From: Litchfieldella xinjiangensis
GTDB taxonomy: Bacteria; Pseudomonadota; Gammaproteobacteria; Pseudomonadales; Halomonadaceae
Reading direction: 5' to 3'
Assembly: GCF_000759345.1 (NCBI RefSeq)
Contig: NZ_JPZL01000003.1
Location: 493,438 to 557,437, forward strand
DNA length: 64,000 nucleotides
The position numbers and the translations under genes were made by a program. The notes beneath the pieces are model-generated. The model did not search any database. It had not been told where the DNA came from and saw nothing but the letters and a program-made list of their open reading frames with translations. Shown here in pieces: positions 26,623-34,546 of this stretch; the stretch's first letter is position 1, and each line of letters starts with the position of its first letter.

Positions 26623-26862
26623 ATGGCCAAGCCTGCCTTCGACGTTCTTCGTGCCCTGGCCATTGCCAGCCAAGCCTTGGGCTTCATTCTTATCATCACC
26701 TTGGAAACCGTCATGGGCGATGCAGCACGCCCGTGGCAGGGCTGGACGTTAGCAGCCATGGTTTTGGCTGCCTTGGCAATTGCACTGGTTCGCCTGTATC
26801 GGCGCAATCGGATGCGCAAGGCAAGGGCTGAGCGCCTCGCGCGTGAGGAGGATGAAACCTAG
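26623..26862 (+). CDS. Small two-segment membrane protein of unknown function
   Basis: This product has 79 residues. ATG 26623 has CGGAG eight to ten bases upstream; the frame is open much further but without start support. Two membrane helices (about residues 10-27 and 40-57) are followed by a very basic, charged tail (RLYRRNRMRKARAERLAREEDE). I cannot assign a function. The 3' end overlaps the end of the convergent VOC gene by 4 bases. Confidence 0.65.
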   Translation: MAKPAFDVLRALAIASQALGFILIITLETVMGDAARPWQGWTLAAMVLAALAIALVRLYRRNRMRKARAERLAREEDET

Positions 26863-27281
26863 GCTTGGCGAGGAGTCGACAGACTAGGGTGCGACGGGGC
26901 GCAGCGGCGTGGGTCGATACTGATGACCTGTAAATGGTGCCCTTCGGGCATCTGGCAATGAAGCACACGCAATGCGCATCCGGGGGCACTGCTGCCCTCG
27001 CTTTCGAACAGCGTGGCGCCATGGTTTCGCAGATGCTGGCAGGTCGCAGGAAACTCTTCATCGGTCACTTCAAGCGTCATGCGCCGTGGCGGGGTCGAGG
27101 TGTCCGAAGCGAGAAGCATGACGACCTGCGTATGACCCCGTGCGTCGGTACCCAGCTCGAAAGTGGCGCCCGTCTCCGTGTGCACTAGCAAACGAAGCGC
27201 GAGCACATCACGGCAGAAGCGTGACATGGCTTCCAGGTCTTTCACTTCCAGGACGGCCCGGTCCAGCGAAAGGCGTTGCAT
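26859..27281 (-). CDS. VOC-superfamily (glyoxalase/bleomycin resistance-like) protein
   Basis: This 140-residue protein has two beta-alpha-beta-beta-beta modules. The first strand is LDRAVLEVKDLEAMSRFCRDVL, the linker region PPRRMTLEVTDEE opens module two, and it closes with MPEGHHLQVISIDPR. ATG 27281 has AGGAG seven bases upstream. The positions that normally give metal ligands are not all kept: there is no His in the first strand, and Gln replaces the usual Glu in the last. Glyoxalase activity is therefore doubtful, and a binding or other dioxygenase-fold role is possible. Confidence 0.75.
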   Translation of the reverse strand: MQRLSLDRAVLEVKDLEAMSRFCRDVLALRLLVHTETGATFELGTDARGHTQVVMLLASDTSTPPRRMTLEVTDEEFPATCQHLRNHGATLFESEGSSAPGCALRVLHCQMPEGHHLQVISIDPRRCAPSHPSLSTPRQA

Positions 27282-27407
27282 CGGCGTACTCCTGAGGCAC
27301 GTATTGTTATGGTCTGTCATTTGTTTCAGTCTGAACCAATACAAGGCGCAAGGCCGCTGGATTGTTTCGATACCACCCATTGAAGGGAACTATGGAGACA
27401 GGGATGT

Positions 27408-27695
27408 ATGACTGATTTTTTTAACTGGCTAGGCGAGATGGTCGGCTATGCCGTGCGTGTCGTCGTCGATGTGCTCGGCGAGTTGTTCGGTGGATTCTGG
27501 GGGGCGATCGTCGGTTTCGCCGAGGGACTCGGGGTCGCGTTGGGTATCAACCCCACGCTCTTCAGCCTATTCGTACTGCTGGTGGGGATAGCGCTACTGT
27601 TCAATGGTATCCGCGCTCTGCTGCGCCGATCCTTTATTGCCGGCCTCATTTGGCTGGCACTGGCTCTGCTGGTGTTGGGCTGGTTGGTGCAATGA
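27408..27695 (+). CDS. Small hydrophobic membrane protein of unknown function
   Basis: This 95-residue protein is nearly all hydrophobic. It has an amphipathic N-terminal stretch rich in Val, Gly and Phe (about residues 5-48) and two membrane helices (about 52-68 and 75-94), with a basic loop ALLRRS between them. I do not recognise a family. It ends four bases before the GacA-type box of the first small RNA. Confidence 0.55.
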   Translation: MTDFFNWLGEMVGYAVRVVVDVLGELFGGFWGAIVGFAEGLGVALGINPTLFSLFVLLVGIALLFNGIRALLRRSFIAGLIWLALALLVLGWLVQ

Positions 27696-27698
27696 GTA

Positions 27699-27716
27699 CG
27701 TACGAGATCTCCTACA
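27699..27716 (+). promoter_or_regulatory. GacA-type upstream activating box of the first Csr-type sRNA
   Basis: CGTACG-N6-CCTACA fits the GacA/UvrY consensus TGTAAG-N6-CTTACA in 9 of 12 positions with the right spacing. The -10-like CATCAT begins at 27760, 43 bases after the box. This is exactly the distance found in the second sRNA promoter (28093-28159). Confidence 0.65.
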
Positions 27717-27771
27717 AATACGGATCGTATCTGCTACATCGCTATCGGCCGTTACCTGCCATCATGCTCAA

Positions 27772-27911
27772 CAGCAGGGGCAACGGATTGTCCTTCAGGG
27801 AAGATCAGGTTAGGGAGACCTACGCACCAGGGAGGCTCGAGCAGGATGCTCGAGATGAGTCGTAAGGATGCGTTGATTGAAGCCCGACCTGTTCAAGGTC
27901 GGGTTTTTTTT
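27772..27911 (+). ncRNA. CsrB/RsmY/Z-like regulatory RNA (copy 1)
   Basis: This is a predicted RNA of about 140 nt that would sequester the translational regulator CsrA/RsmA. GGA motifs occur at 27785, 27799, 27814, 27831, 27844 and 27866. At least three sit in hairpin loops: GGGCAA-CGGA-TTGTCC (27778-27793, one wobble pair), AGGTT-AGGGA-GACCT (27807-27821) and the perfect 7-bp CTCGAGC-AGGAT-GCTCGAG (27836-27854). It ends in an intrinsic terminator. The 5' end is estimated as seven bases after CATCAT (27760-27765). No convincing ORF lies in it. Confidence 0.8.
27883..27911 (+). terminator. Intrinsic terminator of sRNA copy 1
   Basis: The stem CCCGACCT / AGGTCGGG with a GTTCA loop is followed by eight T residues. 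This is a canonical Rho-independent terminator. Confidence 0.92.
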
Positions 27912-28034
27912 GGCAGTACGATCGATTCGTACGCTCCGGTCAGTGTTCGAGGGTCGCCGAGATCGCGCGTCCTGTGGGTCGCCAGAAGAATCGCGTCACC
28001 TCGTACCTGCCCCGGCCGATGGCCGGGGCTTTTT
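27912..28034 (+). other. Unassigned segment with its own intrinsic terminator
   Basis: This 123-base stretch between the two Csr-type RNAs has no supported ORF and no GGA hairpins. It starts with an inverted repeat GTACGA-TCGAT-TCGTAC. It ends with the stem GCCCCGGCC-GAT-GGCCGGGGC plus five T residues (28009-28034), which works only for the plus strand. A plus-strand transcript must therefore end here: either read-through of copy 1 or a separate small RNA. I cannot decide which. Confidence 0.5.
28009..28034 (+). terminator. Intrinsic terminator between the two sRNAs
   Basis: A nine-bp GC stem (GCCCCGGCC / GGCCGGGGC), three-base loop and TTTTT tail. It is strong and oriented to the right. Confidence 0.88.
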
Positions 28035-28092
28035 CATCTTGCTCGTGGTTGTCAGGGTCTCGCACTATTTCATAATGTAAATTTATAGTAAT

Positions 28093-28110
28093 TGTGGTCA
28101 ATTTCTTACA
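28093..28110 (+). promoter_or_regulatory. GacA-type upstream activating box of the second Csr-type sRNA
   Basis: TGTGGT-N6-CTTACA: the right half is identical to the GacA consensus TGTAAG-N6-CTTACA, the left half shares TGT, and the spacing is exact. The -10-like CATCAT follows at 28154-28159 after 43 bases. This puts the box near -64, a distance typical of rsmY/rsmZ promoters. Confidence 0.75.
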
Positions 28111-28165
28111 CAGATTGATATCACAGGTTAAATCGTGATGCGGAGCTGTGTGACATCATGCGTTT

Positions 28166-28300
28166 CCAGAGCCAGGATGGCTCTGTTGAAGGAACCCGAG
28201 CAAGGATCGCTCGACGACCCAAGGATGCGCGAACAGGACGTTCGTGGTGGATAGCAAGGAAGCGTGCATGAAGAAGCCCGGCCTACTGGTCGGGCTTCTT
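28166..28300 (+). ncRNA. CsrB/RsmY/Z-like regulatory RNA (copy 2)
   Basis: This is a predicted RNA of about 135 nt with seven GGA motifs (28175, 28191, 28204, 28223, 28236, 28249, 28258). Loop-presented copies are CAGAGCC-AGGAT-GGCTCTG (perfect 7-bp stem, 28167-28185), CGAGC-AAGGATC-GCTCG (28197-28213) and CGAAC-AGGAC-GTTCG (28230-28244). Unpaired GGAs lie between them, and a 13-bp terminator stem closes the RNA. This is the standard architecture of CsrA/RsmA antagonist RNAs. The TSS is estimated from the -10-like CATCAT. Confidence 0.87.
28271..28300 (+). terminator. Intrinsic terminator of sRNA copy 2
   Basis: The stem AAGAAGCCCG / CGGGCTTCTT extends inward by GCC / GGT (one wobble) around a TACT loop, 13 bp in all. 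The T residues are part of the 3' arm (CTTCTT). Confidence 0.85.
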
Positions 28301-28455
28301 CGCGTTTATAGCCTGTGGTTGGGTTTGGGGTCTCAGAAACGGCAATGACAGGATGAGTGGCAGATCGTCCGAATGAGGCCTCGCATGTTGTTCGGATTGA
28401 CGACTATCTTGAGGACTAGGGTCGCTATTGACCGTTCTTGTTTTGGAGTCCTTTG
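28301..28455. other. Intergenic spacer after the Csr-type RNAs
   Basis: About 155 bases lie between the second sRNA and the metallopeptidase gene. Apart from the peptidase Shine-Dalgarno (TTGGAG, about 28443) I see no recognisable site. A promoter for the peptidase gene must lie here or upstream. Confidence 0.5.
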
Positions 28456-29421
28456 ATGCGCGTCTTTACCAATCCCGTCGGTTCTGGATCGCTCTGGTTC
28501 GATAACCTGGCGACCGCGGACGGTACGCCTGTTGCGTATGACCCGCATGCACGGGCATTTCTGCCTATGCCGCCTTTCTGCGCCAACCGCGAAATCATCG
28601 GCTGTAACTGGATTGCGCCGGAGCAAGGCGCTTTCTGCAAGTCCTGCGCGATGACCGCGCTTGCCCCGGACCCTGCGATTCCCAACGCCATTCCCAATTG
28701 GGCACAGACCGAAGCCGCCAAGCGCTGGGTGCTCGACAACCTGGGCCGCTGGCATTGGTTTCGGCCTGAAGATCCGGGGGCACCACCGGTGTTCCATATG
28801 CTGGCGGAAGGAGCGACGCCCGTTGCCATGGGACATGTCGGTGGCGTGGTGACCATTAGCGTGGCCGAGGCGGATCCGGTCCTGCGTACGACACGGCGTG
28901 AGGCGTTGGAGGAGCCCTACCGGACCATGATTGGCCATATGCGCCATGAGATTTCACACATGCTCTGGTGGCGACTGAGCCTGCGTGCCGATTTCCTCGA
29001 CGAGTTCCGTGAAATGTTTGGCGACGAGCGCATGGATTATCAGGCAGCACTCCAGCGCCACTACGCGGACGGCCCGCCGCCTGACTGGACGCAGCGCTTC
29101 CTGACTACCTATGCCTCGGCTCACCCTCATGAGGACTGGGCCGAGACGTCAGCGCATCTGCTGCACCTGACGGATATCGCCGATAGTTTCGTCGCAGCAG
29201 GCCTGTCCTCGCCCGAGTTGCCAAACCCTAACTGGGACCCCTATGCTGAGCCGGATGCCGATAGGCTGATTAATGCGGCGGCTTCGATAGCGGTAGGGGT
29301 CAATAACGTCAACCGGGCGATGGGGCTACCGGATCTCTACCCCTTCGTTTTATCGGAGGTCGCACGCAGAAAGCTCGCCTTCGTGCATGACTGGCTGCGC
29401 CGAGGGGCCCAGGGGCGCTGA
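28456..29421 (+). CDS. Putative zinc-binding metallopeptidase (Peptidase_Mx-like)
   Basis: This 321-residue protein lacks a signal peptide. ATG 28456 has GGAG upstream and is preferred over TTG 28438. The N-terminal part has four Cys residues (FCANREIIGCNW then FCKSCAM), forming a probable zinc ribbon (about residues 36-66). The catalytic-looking motif MRHEISHMLWW (HExxH, about residue 160) is followed by EDWAETSAHLLH about 65 residues later, which may give the third ligand. This matches the family annotated as putative zinc-binding metallopeptidase. The substrate is unknown. Confidence 0.82.
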   Translation: MRVFTNPVGSGSLWFDNLATADGTPVAYDPHARAFLPMPPFCANREIIGCNWIAPEQGAFCKSCAMTALAPDPAIPNAIPNWAQTEAAKRWVLDNLGRWHWFRPEDPGAPPVFHMLAEGATPVAMGHVGGVVTISVAEADPVLRTTRREALEEPYRTMIGHMRHEISHMLWWRLSLRADFLDEFREMFGDERMDYQAALQRHYADGPPPDWTQRFLTTYASAHPHEDWAETSAHLLHLTDIADSFVAAGLSSPELPNPNWDPYAEPDADRLINAAASIAVGVNNVNRAMGLPDLYPFVLSEVARRKLAFVHDWLRRGAQGR

Positions 29422-29428
29422 GGCTCGC

Positions 29429-30433
29429 TTACGCCGTAAACTCCTCGGTATCGATGTCTTTCTGCTGTGCCTCGCTGTAGCGTGCGCCGGCGACTTGCTC
29501 CGGCGTCATCAGCGTATTCAGGCGTGCGACTGTCGCGGTGTCCAGCCGGATCTCCTGCGCTGCTAGATTCTCGCGCATGTGCGTAACGGAGCGAGAGCCA
29601 GGGATGGGGATGACGTCGCTACCTTGTGCCCGAAGCCAGGCCAGGGCCAGCTGGGCTGGGGTCACGCCTACCTGTACGGCGATGGTTGAAAACGTGTCGA
29701 GCAACTCCAAATTGGTGGGATAGTTCTCGGGACTGAAGCGCGGCATGCTGCGACGCATATCGTTGTCTTCCAGCTGCGAGGGATCGACGACAGCCCCTGA
29801 CAGGAAGCCTCTTCCCAGCGGACTGAAGGCGACGAGTGTCGTTGTCGTCTCCCGGCAGGTGTGAAGCAGGGCGATCTCGGGATTGCGTGTCCATAGTGAG
29901 TATTCGGACTGCACGGCCGCGATAGGGTATTCCTCATTGGCCCGTTGCAGGGTAGCGGCGGATATCTCGGAAAGCCCAACGGCGCGTATCTTTCCCTCTT
30001 CGACCAGCTGCCCCAGCGCTCCGACGCTCTCCTCGATGGGTACCTGCCGATCCAGGCGGTGCAGGTAATAGAGATCGATATGGTCGGTCCGCAGGCGCTT
30101 GAGGCTCGCTTCGCATTGCCGTCGAATCGTGTCGGGGCGGCCGTCGATGACCTTCTTGCCGAGTTCGGGGTCGATGGCCATGCCACACTTGCTGGCCAGC
30201 AGGACCTGGTCACGCTTACCTTCGAGGGCCAAACCCAGCAGACGCTCGTTGTCCGTATCCCCGTAGAGCGTGGCAGTATCGAAGTGGCGGTAGCCCATGT
30301 CGAAGGCTTCCTCGAGCGCGCGCAGCGCCCCGGGTTCGGGGACGGGGCTTCCATACCCGTGCGAAAGGTTCATGCAGCCCAGACCAATGGCTGGCGAGGC
30401 AGTTTCCTTGAGTAGCGACGCGAGAGTCGACAT
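29429..30433 (-). CDS. Aldo/keto reductase
   Basis: This 334-residue NADPH-dependent oxidoreductase has a TIM-barrel fold. The catalytic tetrad is visible: Asp and Tyr in DTATLYGDTDNE, Lys in LLASKCGM and His in LYYLHRLD. The coenzyme-binding end is ALAWLRAQGSDVIPIPGSRS. It is most like the bacterial YajO/IolS-type group. It lies 88 bases after the mechanosensitive channel gene on the same strand and may be separately transcribed. The physiological substrate is unknown. Confidence 0.9.
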   Translation of the reverse strand: MSTLASLLKETASPAIGLGCMNLSHGYGSPVPEPGALRALEEAFDMGYRHFDTATLYGDTDNERLLGLALEGKRDQVLLASKCGMAIDPELGKKVIDGRPDTIRRQCEASLKRLRTDHIDLYYLHRLDRQVPIEESVGALGQLVEEGKIRAVGLSEISAATLQRANEEYPIAAVQSEYSLWTRNPEIALLHTCRETTTTLVAFSPLGRGFLSGAVVDPSQLEDNDMRRSMPRFSPENYPTNLELLDTFSTIAVQVGVTPAQLALAWLRAQGSDVIPIPGSRSVTHMRENLAAQEIRLDTATVARLNTLMTPEQVAGARYSEAQQKDIDTEEFTA

Positions 30434-30521
30434 GCGAGCTAGTTCCTTTGTGAAGATCAGGGGCGACAGCCATTGCCGCTATCATGCCGAGCCGAGCCAT
30501 AGTGCCGCAAGCTGGCCTGCT

Positions 30522-32273
30522 TCATGACGACCCCGGGTCGGGCGTGTTCCCGGGGATGGGCGGATGGGAGGCGTCCGCCGACGGTTGCGTACCGAGGGCG
30601 ATATCCTCCTGGCCCACGATTGCCACCTCTCTTGGCCACCATTCGGGATGGTGATTCCGAATGAAGGTCATCATTTTTTCGCGCACGTTCATTTCCGCGA
30701 CCCAGCCGGCGTAAGGCTCCGAAGTCATCAGGTAGCAGGTGAACTCCAGGGCCATGTCGGTCTGACCCGTCACATAGCAGCACAATTTATGATGCTCGAC
30801 GACGTTGTCTTCTTCCTCGGCATACTCCATGAATTTCTCACGCAGACATTGGATGTCTGCGCTCACGTGGACCTTCATGGCTAGGCTTCGATACATCTTG
30901 GCGCTTTTGACCGACAGGTTCTCGAACGGCTTGGAGACAAAATAGGTCACCGGCACGATCACGCGTTGTTCATCCCAGGTCCGCAACCGAATGTAGGTAT
31001 AGAAGATCCCTTCCACATGACACCATTTCCCTTCGAAGACCACGAGGTCGCCAATACGTATGGGCTTTGCCAACGATAGTTGAAACGAGGAGAGGATATT
31101 GCCGAGGACGGCCTGGCCTGCAATGCCCACCAATACCGCCAGGACGCTGGCCGAGGCCATGAGGGTCATGCCCAGGGTCTCGAAGAGGCTGATCTGGCTG
31201 AGGGCATAAACCGTGACCGCCACCACCATGATCAGAATGATGGCCCGGCGCAGGGCGTAAAGCGAGGTCAGTAGTTTGCGTTCATCCTTGGGCTTGGTGT
31301 CATCGATCTCCCCGACCAGGCGCCGCATCATCCGCAGCATGATGGTATCCACCAGGCGCAGGGCAATCGTACCGAGGCCCCAGGCCATGATGGCGATCAG
31401 AAGGATGCGTAGGAACGTAGTGGCAACGGCCGTAAAGGAAACTACATAATTGAGCAGTACCTGGGCCACGAGAGACATGACGATAAGCGCCATGGGTCCC
31501 TTGATTCGTCCGGCGAAAATGCTGGGCGAGCCGGAGGGCAGCCAATGTGCCGTGACTCCGACCAGGCGATAGACGGCCCAGCCCACCAAGGCAAGGATCA
31601 GCAGAAAAAGCGGGATGGCTAGCCATTCCCAGAGCGCGAGCATGCCCAGCGATGTCCGGAGTTGCTCTGGAATGTATTGCTCCAGCAACGACGGGCCATA
31701 CTCTTCGTAAAGTTTCGGGATGGCGGCGAGGCTTTCGGGGGAGACCAGCCAGATGGGATCTTCTTCATCCACCCGGTATCGGGCAAGGCGAATATCGTAC
31801 GTTTCACCGCCAACATCGAGCGAGGCCAACTGAAGGTTGCGGCGCGGCTCTCCTGCCCGAGGGTGCTGACCGGAAGGATCCTCGATTGCGGCATCTTGCC
31901 GCCCCGAAAGTGAGGATATATTGAGCCACTCGCCTCGCCTGAGGATCGATGCCAGTTGCCTGGCTAGCTCGATACCTCGGCTTGGTTGTTCCTCCGGGGG
32001 GAACTTGGATAGGTTCAGAACATGCGCTGCGGCTGCGTAGTTCTCTTCCTCACTGAGTTCCACGAAGCTGCGTATGGCATCGCGGGGAGTCAGGCGTTCT
32101 ACTTCATCGGGCGCTTCGTCGAGGCCCGTGTTCACTGAGTCGATGGAGAACCAAAGGGTCCTCTCTTCGTCCTGTGCCTGCTTCCCTTCATTCGTTTGCG
32201 CCATGCCCAAGCTTGAAAATGCTAAGGCGAGTACCAGCCCTATCCATAGGGGCCATGCATCCTTGAGTTTCAT
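30522..32273 (-). CDS. MscS-type mechanosensitive ion channel
   Basis: This 583-residue protein has a signal-like first helix (about residues 8-25) and a periplasmic domain of some 180 residues. About four membrane segments follow (from about 210), and then the pore helix and MscS core. The core has SVLAVLVGIAGQAVLGNILSS, then KPIRIGDLVVFEG and the beta-domain IRLRTWDEQRVIVPVTYFV. The C-terminal tail is Pro/Asp-rich. It probably releases osmolytes on osmotic down-shock, apt for a halophile. The extended periplasmic part places it with larger MscS paralogues (MscM/YbdG-like), not MscS itself. Confidence 0.9.
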   Translation of the reverse strand: MKLKDAWPLWIGLVLALAFSSLGMAQTNEGKQAQDEERTLWFSIDSVNTGLDEAPDEVERLTPRDAIRSFVELSEEENYAAAAHVLNLSKFPPEEQPSRGIELARQLASILRRGEWLNISSLSGRQDAAIEDPSGQHPRAGEPRRNLQLASLDVGGETYDIRLARYRVDEEDPIWLVSPESLAAIPKLYEEYGPSLLEQYIPEQLRTSLGMLALWEWLAIPLFLLILALVGWAVYRLVGVTAHWLPSGSPSIFAGRIKGPMALIVMSLVAQVLLNYVVSFTAVATTFLRILLIAIMAWGLGTIALRLVDTIMLRMMRRLVGEIDDTKPKDERKLLTSLYALRRAIILIMVVAVTVYALSQISLFETLGMTLMASASVLAVLVGIAGQAVLGNILSSFQLSLAKPIRIGDLVVFEGKWCHVEGIFYTYIRLRTWDEQRVIVPVTYFVSKPFENLSVKSAKMYRSLAMKVHVSADIQCLREKFMEYAEEEDNVVEHHKLCCYVTGQTDMALEFTCYLMTSEPYAGWVAEMNVREKMMTFIRNHHPEWWPREVAIVGQEDIALGTQPSADASHPPIPGNTPDPGSS

Positions 32274-32431
32274 GCGAGGCTGTCCGGTCGTGGTGAGTCG
32301 GTTGTGCTAATTCATTATGGGTGGAAGTACAGCGCATCGATGCTGACCCCGTCCAGTCTGGTTGGGGTGAGAAAGAACATGAAAGAGCGGGCGAGGACTA
32401 TCACGAGGACTATCAAAAGCGAGGCATAACG

Positions 32432-32471
32432 AAAAACCGCCACCCGGAGTTATCCGTAAGTGGCGGTTTTT
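32432..32471 (-). terminator. Terminator downstream of tRNA-Pro (works both ways)
   Basis: A 12-bp stem AAAAACCGCCAC / GTGGCGGTTTTT has a nested CGGA / TCCG pair in its loop and T runs on both strands. It stands just past the 3' end of the leftward tRNA. Confidence 0.85.
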
Positions 32472-32483
32472 GCTATATTTTTT

Positions 32484-32560
32484 TGGTCGGAGCGACAGGA
32501 TTCGAACCTACGACCTCTGCCTCCCGAAGGCAGCGCTCTACCAAGCTGAGCTACGCTCCG
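32484..32560 (-). tRNA. tRNA-Pro (anticodon CGG)
   Basis: The 77-nt cloverleaf reads on the minus strand, with a 7-bp acceptor stem CGGAGCG / CGCTCCG, D arm AGCTCAGCTTGGTAGAGC, anticodon loop TTCGGGA (anticodon CGG) in the stem CTGCC / GGCAG, T loop GGTTCGAATCC, and an encoded CCA end. Confidence 0.96.
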
Positions 32561-32631
32561 ACGCCGTTGAGGGCGCGCCTCAACGGGGGCTCATTATACG
32601 TATTCCATCTTTCGATGCAATATCCGCCCGC

Positions 32632-33606
32632 TCAGTTCTGGCGTTCAACGGCAAGGTGGGCAAGTTGGGCCATGCTGTCGCGATACGGGCTCTGGGGTAG
32701 CAGGTCGAGCTGCTCGAGGGCCTTGGCGGCCATTTCCTCGGCACGGGCGCGGGTATAATCGAGTGCCCCCGTATCGCGGACGATGGCGAGTACGTCATCG
32801 AGGCGTTCGAGCCCACCCTGGCGAATCGCCTGACGAACCAGCTTGGCCTGGTCAGGCGTTCCCGTGGCCATGGCATGAATCAGGGGCAGGGTCGGTTTGC
32901 CCTCGGCCAGGTCATCACCGACATTCTTGCCCATCGCGTCAGCGTTGCCCTGATAATCGAGCAGATCGTCGACGAGCTGGAAGGCAAGCCCCAGGTAGCG
33001 CCCGTAATACTGAAGCGCGGCTTCCTGTTGAGGCGATGCGTCCGCGAGGATGGCGCCACAGTGCGAGGCGGCTTCGAACAGCATCGCCGTCTTGCCCTGG
33101 ATCGTCTCGAAATAGGCTGCCTCGTCGATGTCCGGGTTGCCCACGTTGGTCAGCTGCAACACCTCACCTTCGGCAATCGTGCAGGTCGCTGCAGACAGCA
33201 CTTCCATGATCCGCATCGAGCCGACACTGACCATCATCTGGAATGAGCGTGAATAAAGGAAGTCGCCTACCAGCACCGAGGGGGCGTTGCCCCAGGCGTC
33301 ATTGGCGGTGGCCTTGCCGCGACGCATATGGGACTCATCCACCACATCGTCATGCAACAGGGTCGAGGTGTGCATGAACTCGATCAACGTGGCCAGGGTA
33401 ATGTGCTTGTCGCCGTTGTACTCAAGGGAACGCGCTGCCAGCAGTACCAGCAACGGACGCAGCCGCTTGCCGCCGCTTTCGGTGATGTATTGGCCGATGG
33501 ATTCGACAAGAGGCACCCGTGAGGCGAGCTGCGAGCGAATGGTTTGGTCGACCGCGGCGAAGTCTTCCGCCACCACGGCATGAATGGGCGAGGCTGATGG
33601 CTGCAT
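32632..33606 (-). CDS. ispB: Octaprenyl (polyprenyl) diphosphate synthase
   Basis: This trans-prenyltransferase makes the ubiquinone side chain. It has 324 residues (E. coli IspB 323). The first aspartate-rich motif is LLHDDVVDES (DDxxD-type), preceded by GGKRLRPLLVLLAARS; the second is FQLVDDLLDYQG. The N-terminal stretch VEDFAAVDQTIRSQLAS fits IspB. It is divergent from the rplU-rpmA-obg operon, the classical arrangement in gammaproteobacteria. Confidence 0.96.
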   Translation of the reverse strand: MQPSASPIHAVVAEDFAAVDQTIRSQLASRVPLVESIGQYITESGGKRLRPLLVLLAARSLEYNGDKHITLATLIEFMHTSTLLHDDVVDESHMRRGKATANDAWGNAPSVLVGDFLYSRSFQMMVSVGSMRIMEVLSAATCTIAEGEVLQLTNVGNPDIDEAAYFETIQGKTAMLFEAASHCGAILADASPQQEAALQYYGRYLGLAFQLVDDLLDYQGNADAMGKNVGDDLAEGKPTLPLIHAMATGTPDQAKLVRQAIRQGGLERLDDVLAIVRDTGALDYTRARAEEMAAKALEQLDLLPQSPYRDSMAQLAHLAVERQN

Positions 33607-33723
33607 GGGCGCTGGCTTGTCGTGGGTAGGGCCGTCGCGGTCATGACGAAACGGCCTGGGAATGTGCGCTAATGCTATGGGGGGGGCGTCAGAGCGTCAA
33701 GCGGGGTGTACGTGCCGCTCCCC

Positions 33724-33752
33724 TTGTTCCCTGGCGAGACCGCAGTTATAAT
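33724..33752 (+). promoter_or_regulatory. Sigma-70 promoter of rplU-rpmA
   Basis: TTGTTC (33724-33729), a 17-base spacer and a consensus TATAAT (33747-33752) lie about 108 bases before rplU. Confidence 0.75.
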
Positions 33753-33859
33753 CCGCGACCCGACTCATCATGCTCCCTGTCAGATGGTTGCCAAAAGGGG
33801 CGCCACTCGCCGCAGGCCGATCAAGAGCGAAACCCGATGAGTGATTGGAGAAGTCGACT

Positions 33860-34171
33860 ATGTATGCAGTTATCAAGAGCGGCGGCAAGCAGTACCGCGT
33901 TCAGGAAGGCCAGACCCTGAAACTCGAGAAGCTGGAAGTGCCTACCGGTGATTCACTCGAGTTCGACCAGGTGCTGCTGGTTGCCGATGGCGACGACGTG
34001 AAAGTGGGCGCACCGCTGGTGGAAGGTGCCAAAGTGGCGGCCGAAGTGGTATCTCATGGCCGTGGCGACAAGGTCACCATCATCAAGTTCCGTCGTCGTA
34101 AGCACCACATGAAGCGTCAGGGCCACCGTCAGTGGTTCACTGAAGTCAAGATCACCGGGATCTCCGCCTAA
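33860..34171 (+). CDS. rplU: 50S ribosomal protein L21
   Basis: This product has 103 residues, the same as in E. coli. ATG 33860 ([17 protein letters not shown]) has TTGGAGAAG upstream; an in-frame TTG at 33845 would add five residues and is not credible. The C-terminal [19 protein letters not shown] is the usual rRNA-binding basic segment. First gene of the rplU-rpmA-obg transcript. Confidence 0.98.
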   Translation: MYAVIKSGGKQYRVQEGQTLKLEKLEVPTGDSLEFDQVLLVADGDDVKVGAPLVEGAKVAAEVVSHGRGDKVTIIKFRRRKHHMKRQGHRQWFTEVKITGISA

Positions 34172-34203
34172 GCGGAAGCCCCCCAACGAGCGAGGTATTT
34201 GCA

Positions 34204-34461
34204 ATGGCTCATAAGAAGGCTGCCGGTTCCACGCGTAACGGTCGCGATTCAGAATCCAAGCGTTTGGGCGTCAAGCTGTTTGGCGGTCAGGCTGCGACTC
34301 CGGGCAATATCATTGTCCGCCAGCGCGGCACCCGCTTCCATGCCGGTACTGGCGTGGGTATCGGCAAAGACCACACCCTGTTCGCCCTGGACGAAGGTTT
34401 CGTCAAATTCGAGACCAAGGGTCCGAAGAACCGCAAGTTCGTGAGTATCGTCTCCGCTTGA
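34204..34461 (+). CDS. rpmA: 50S ribosomal protein L27
   Basis: This product has 85 residues. The flexible N-terminus [19 protein letters not shown] reaches the peptidyl transferase centre in known structures. The signature [15 protein letters not shown] is intact. The start has the typical context (GAGGTATTTGCA). It is 32 bases after rplU. Confidence 0.98.
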   Translation: MAHKKAAGSTRNGRDSESKRLGVKLFGGQAATPGNIIVRQRGTRFHAGTGVGIGKDHTLFALDEGFVKFETKGPKNRKFVSIVSA

Positions 34462-34485
34462 GACCTCACGTAGGTTGCACCGAAG

Positions 34486-34511
34486 AGGCCCCGCAAGCGC
34501 GGGGCCTTTTT
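34486..34511 (+). terminator. Terminator/attenuator between rpmA and obg
   Basis: The stem AGGCCCCGC-AAGC-GCGGGGCCT is followed by five T residues. It probably makes ribosomal protein mRNA more abundant than obg mRNA. Confidence 0.88.
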
Positions 34512-34546
34512 GTATCATGGCGGGATGTCCGCCAGGAGAAGGAAAG

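Noticed and set aside
27846..28088. Short open frames across the sRNA region
   Set aside because: They run through two intrinsic terminators, have no consistent ribosome binding site and read as random peptides. The RNA-structure explanation fits far better.
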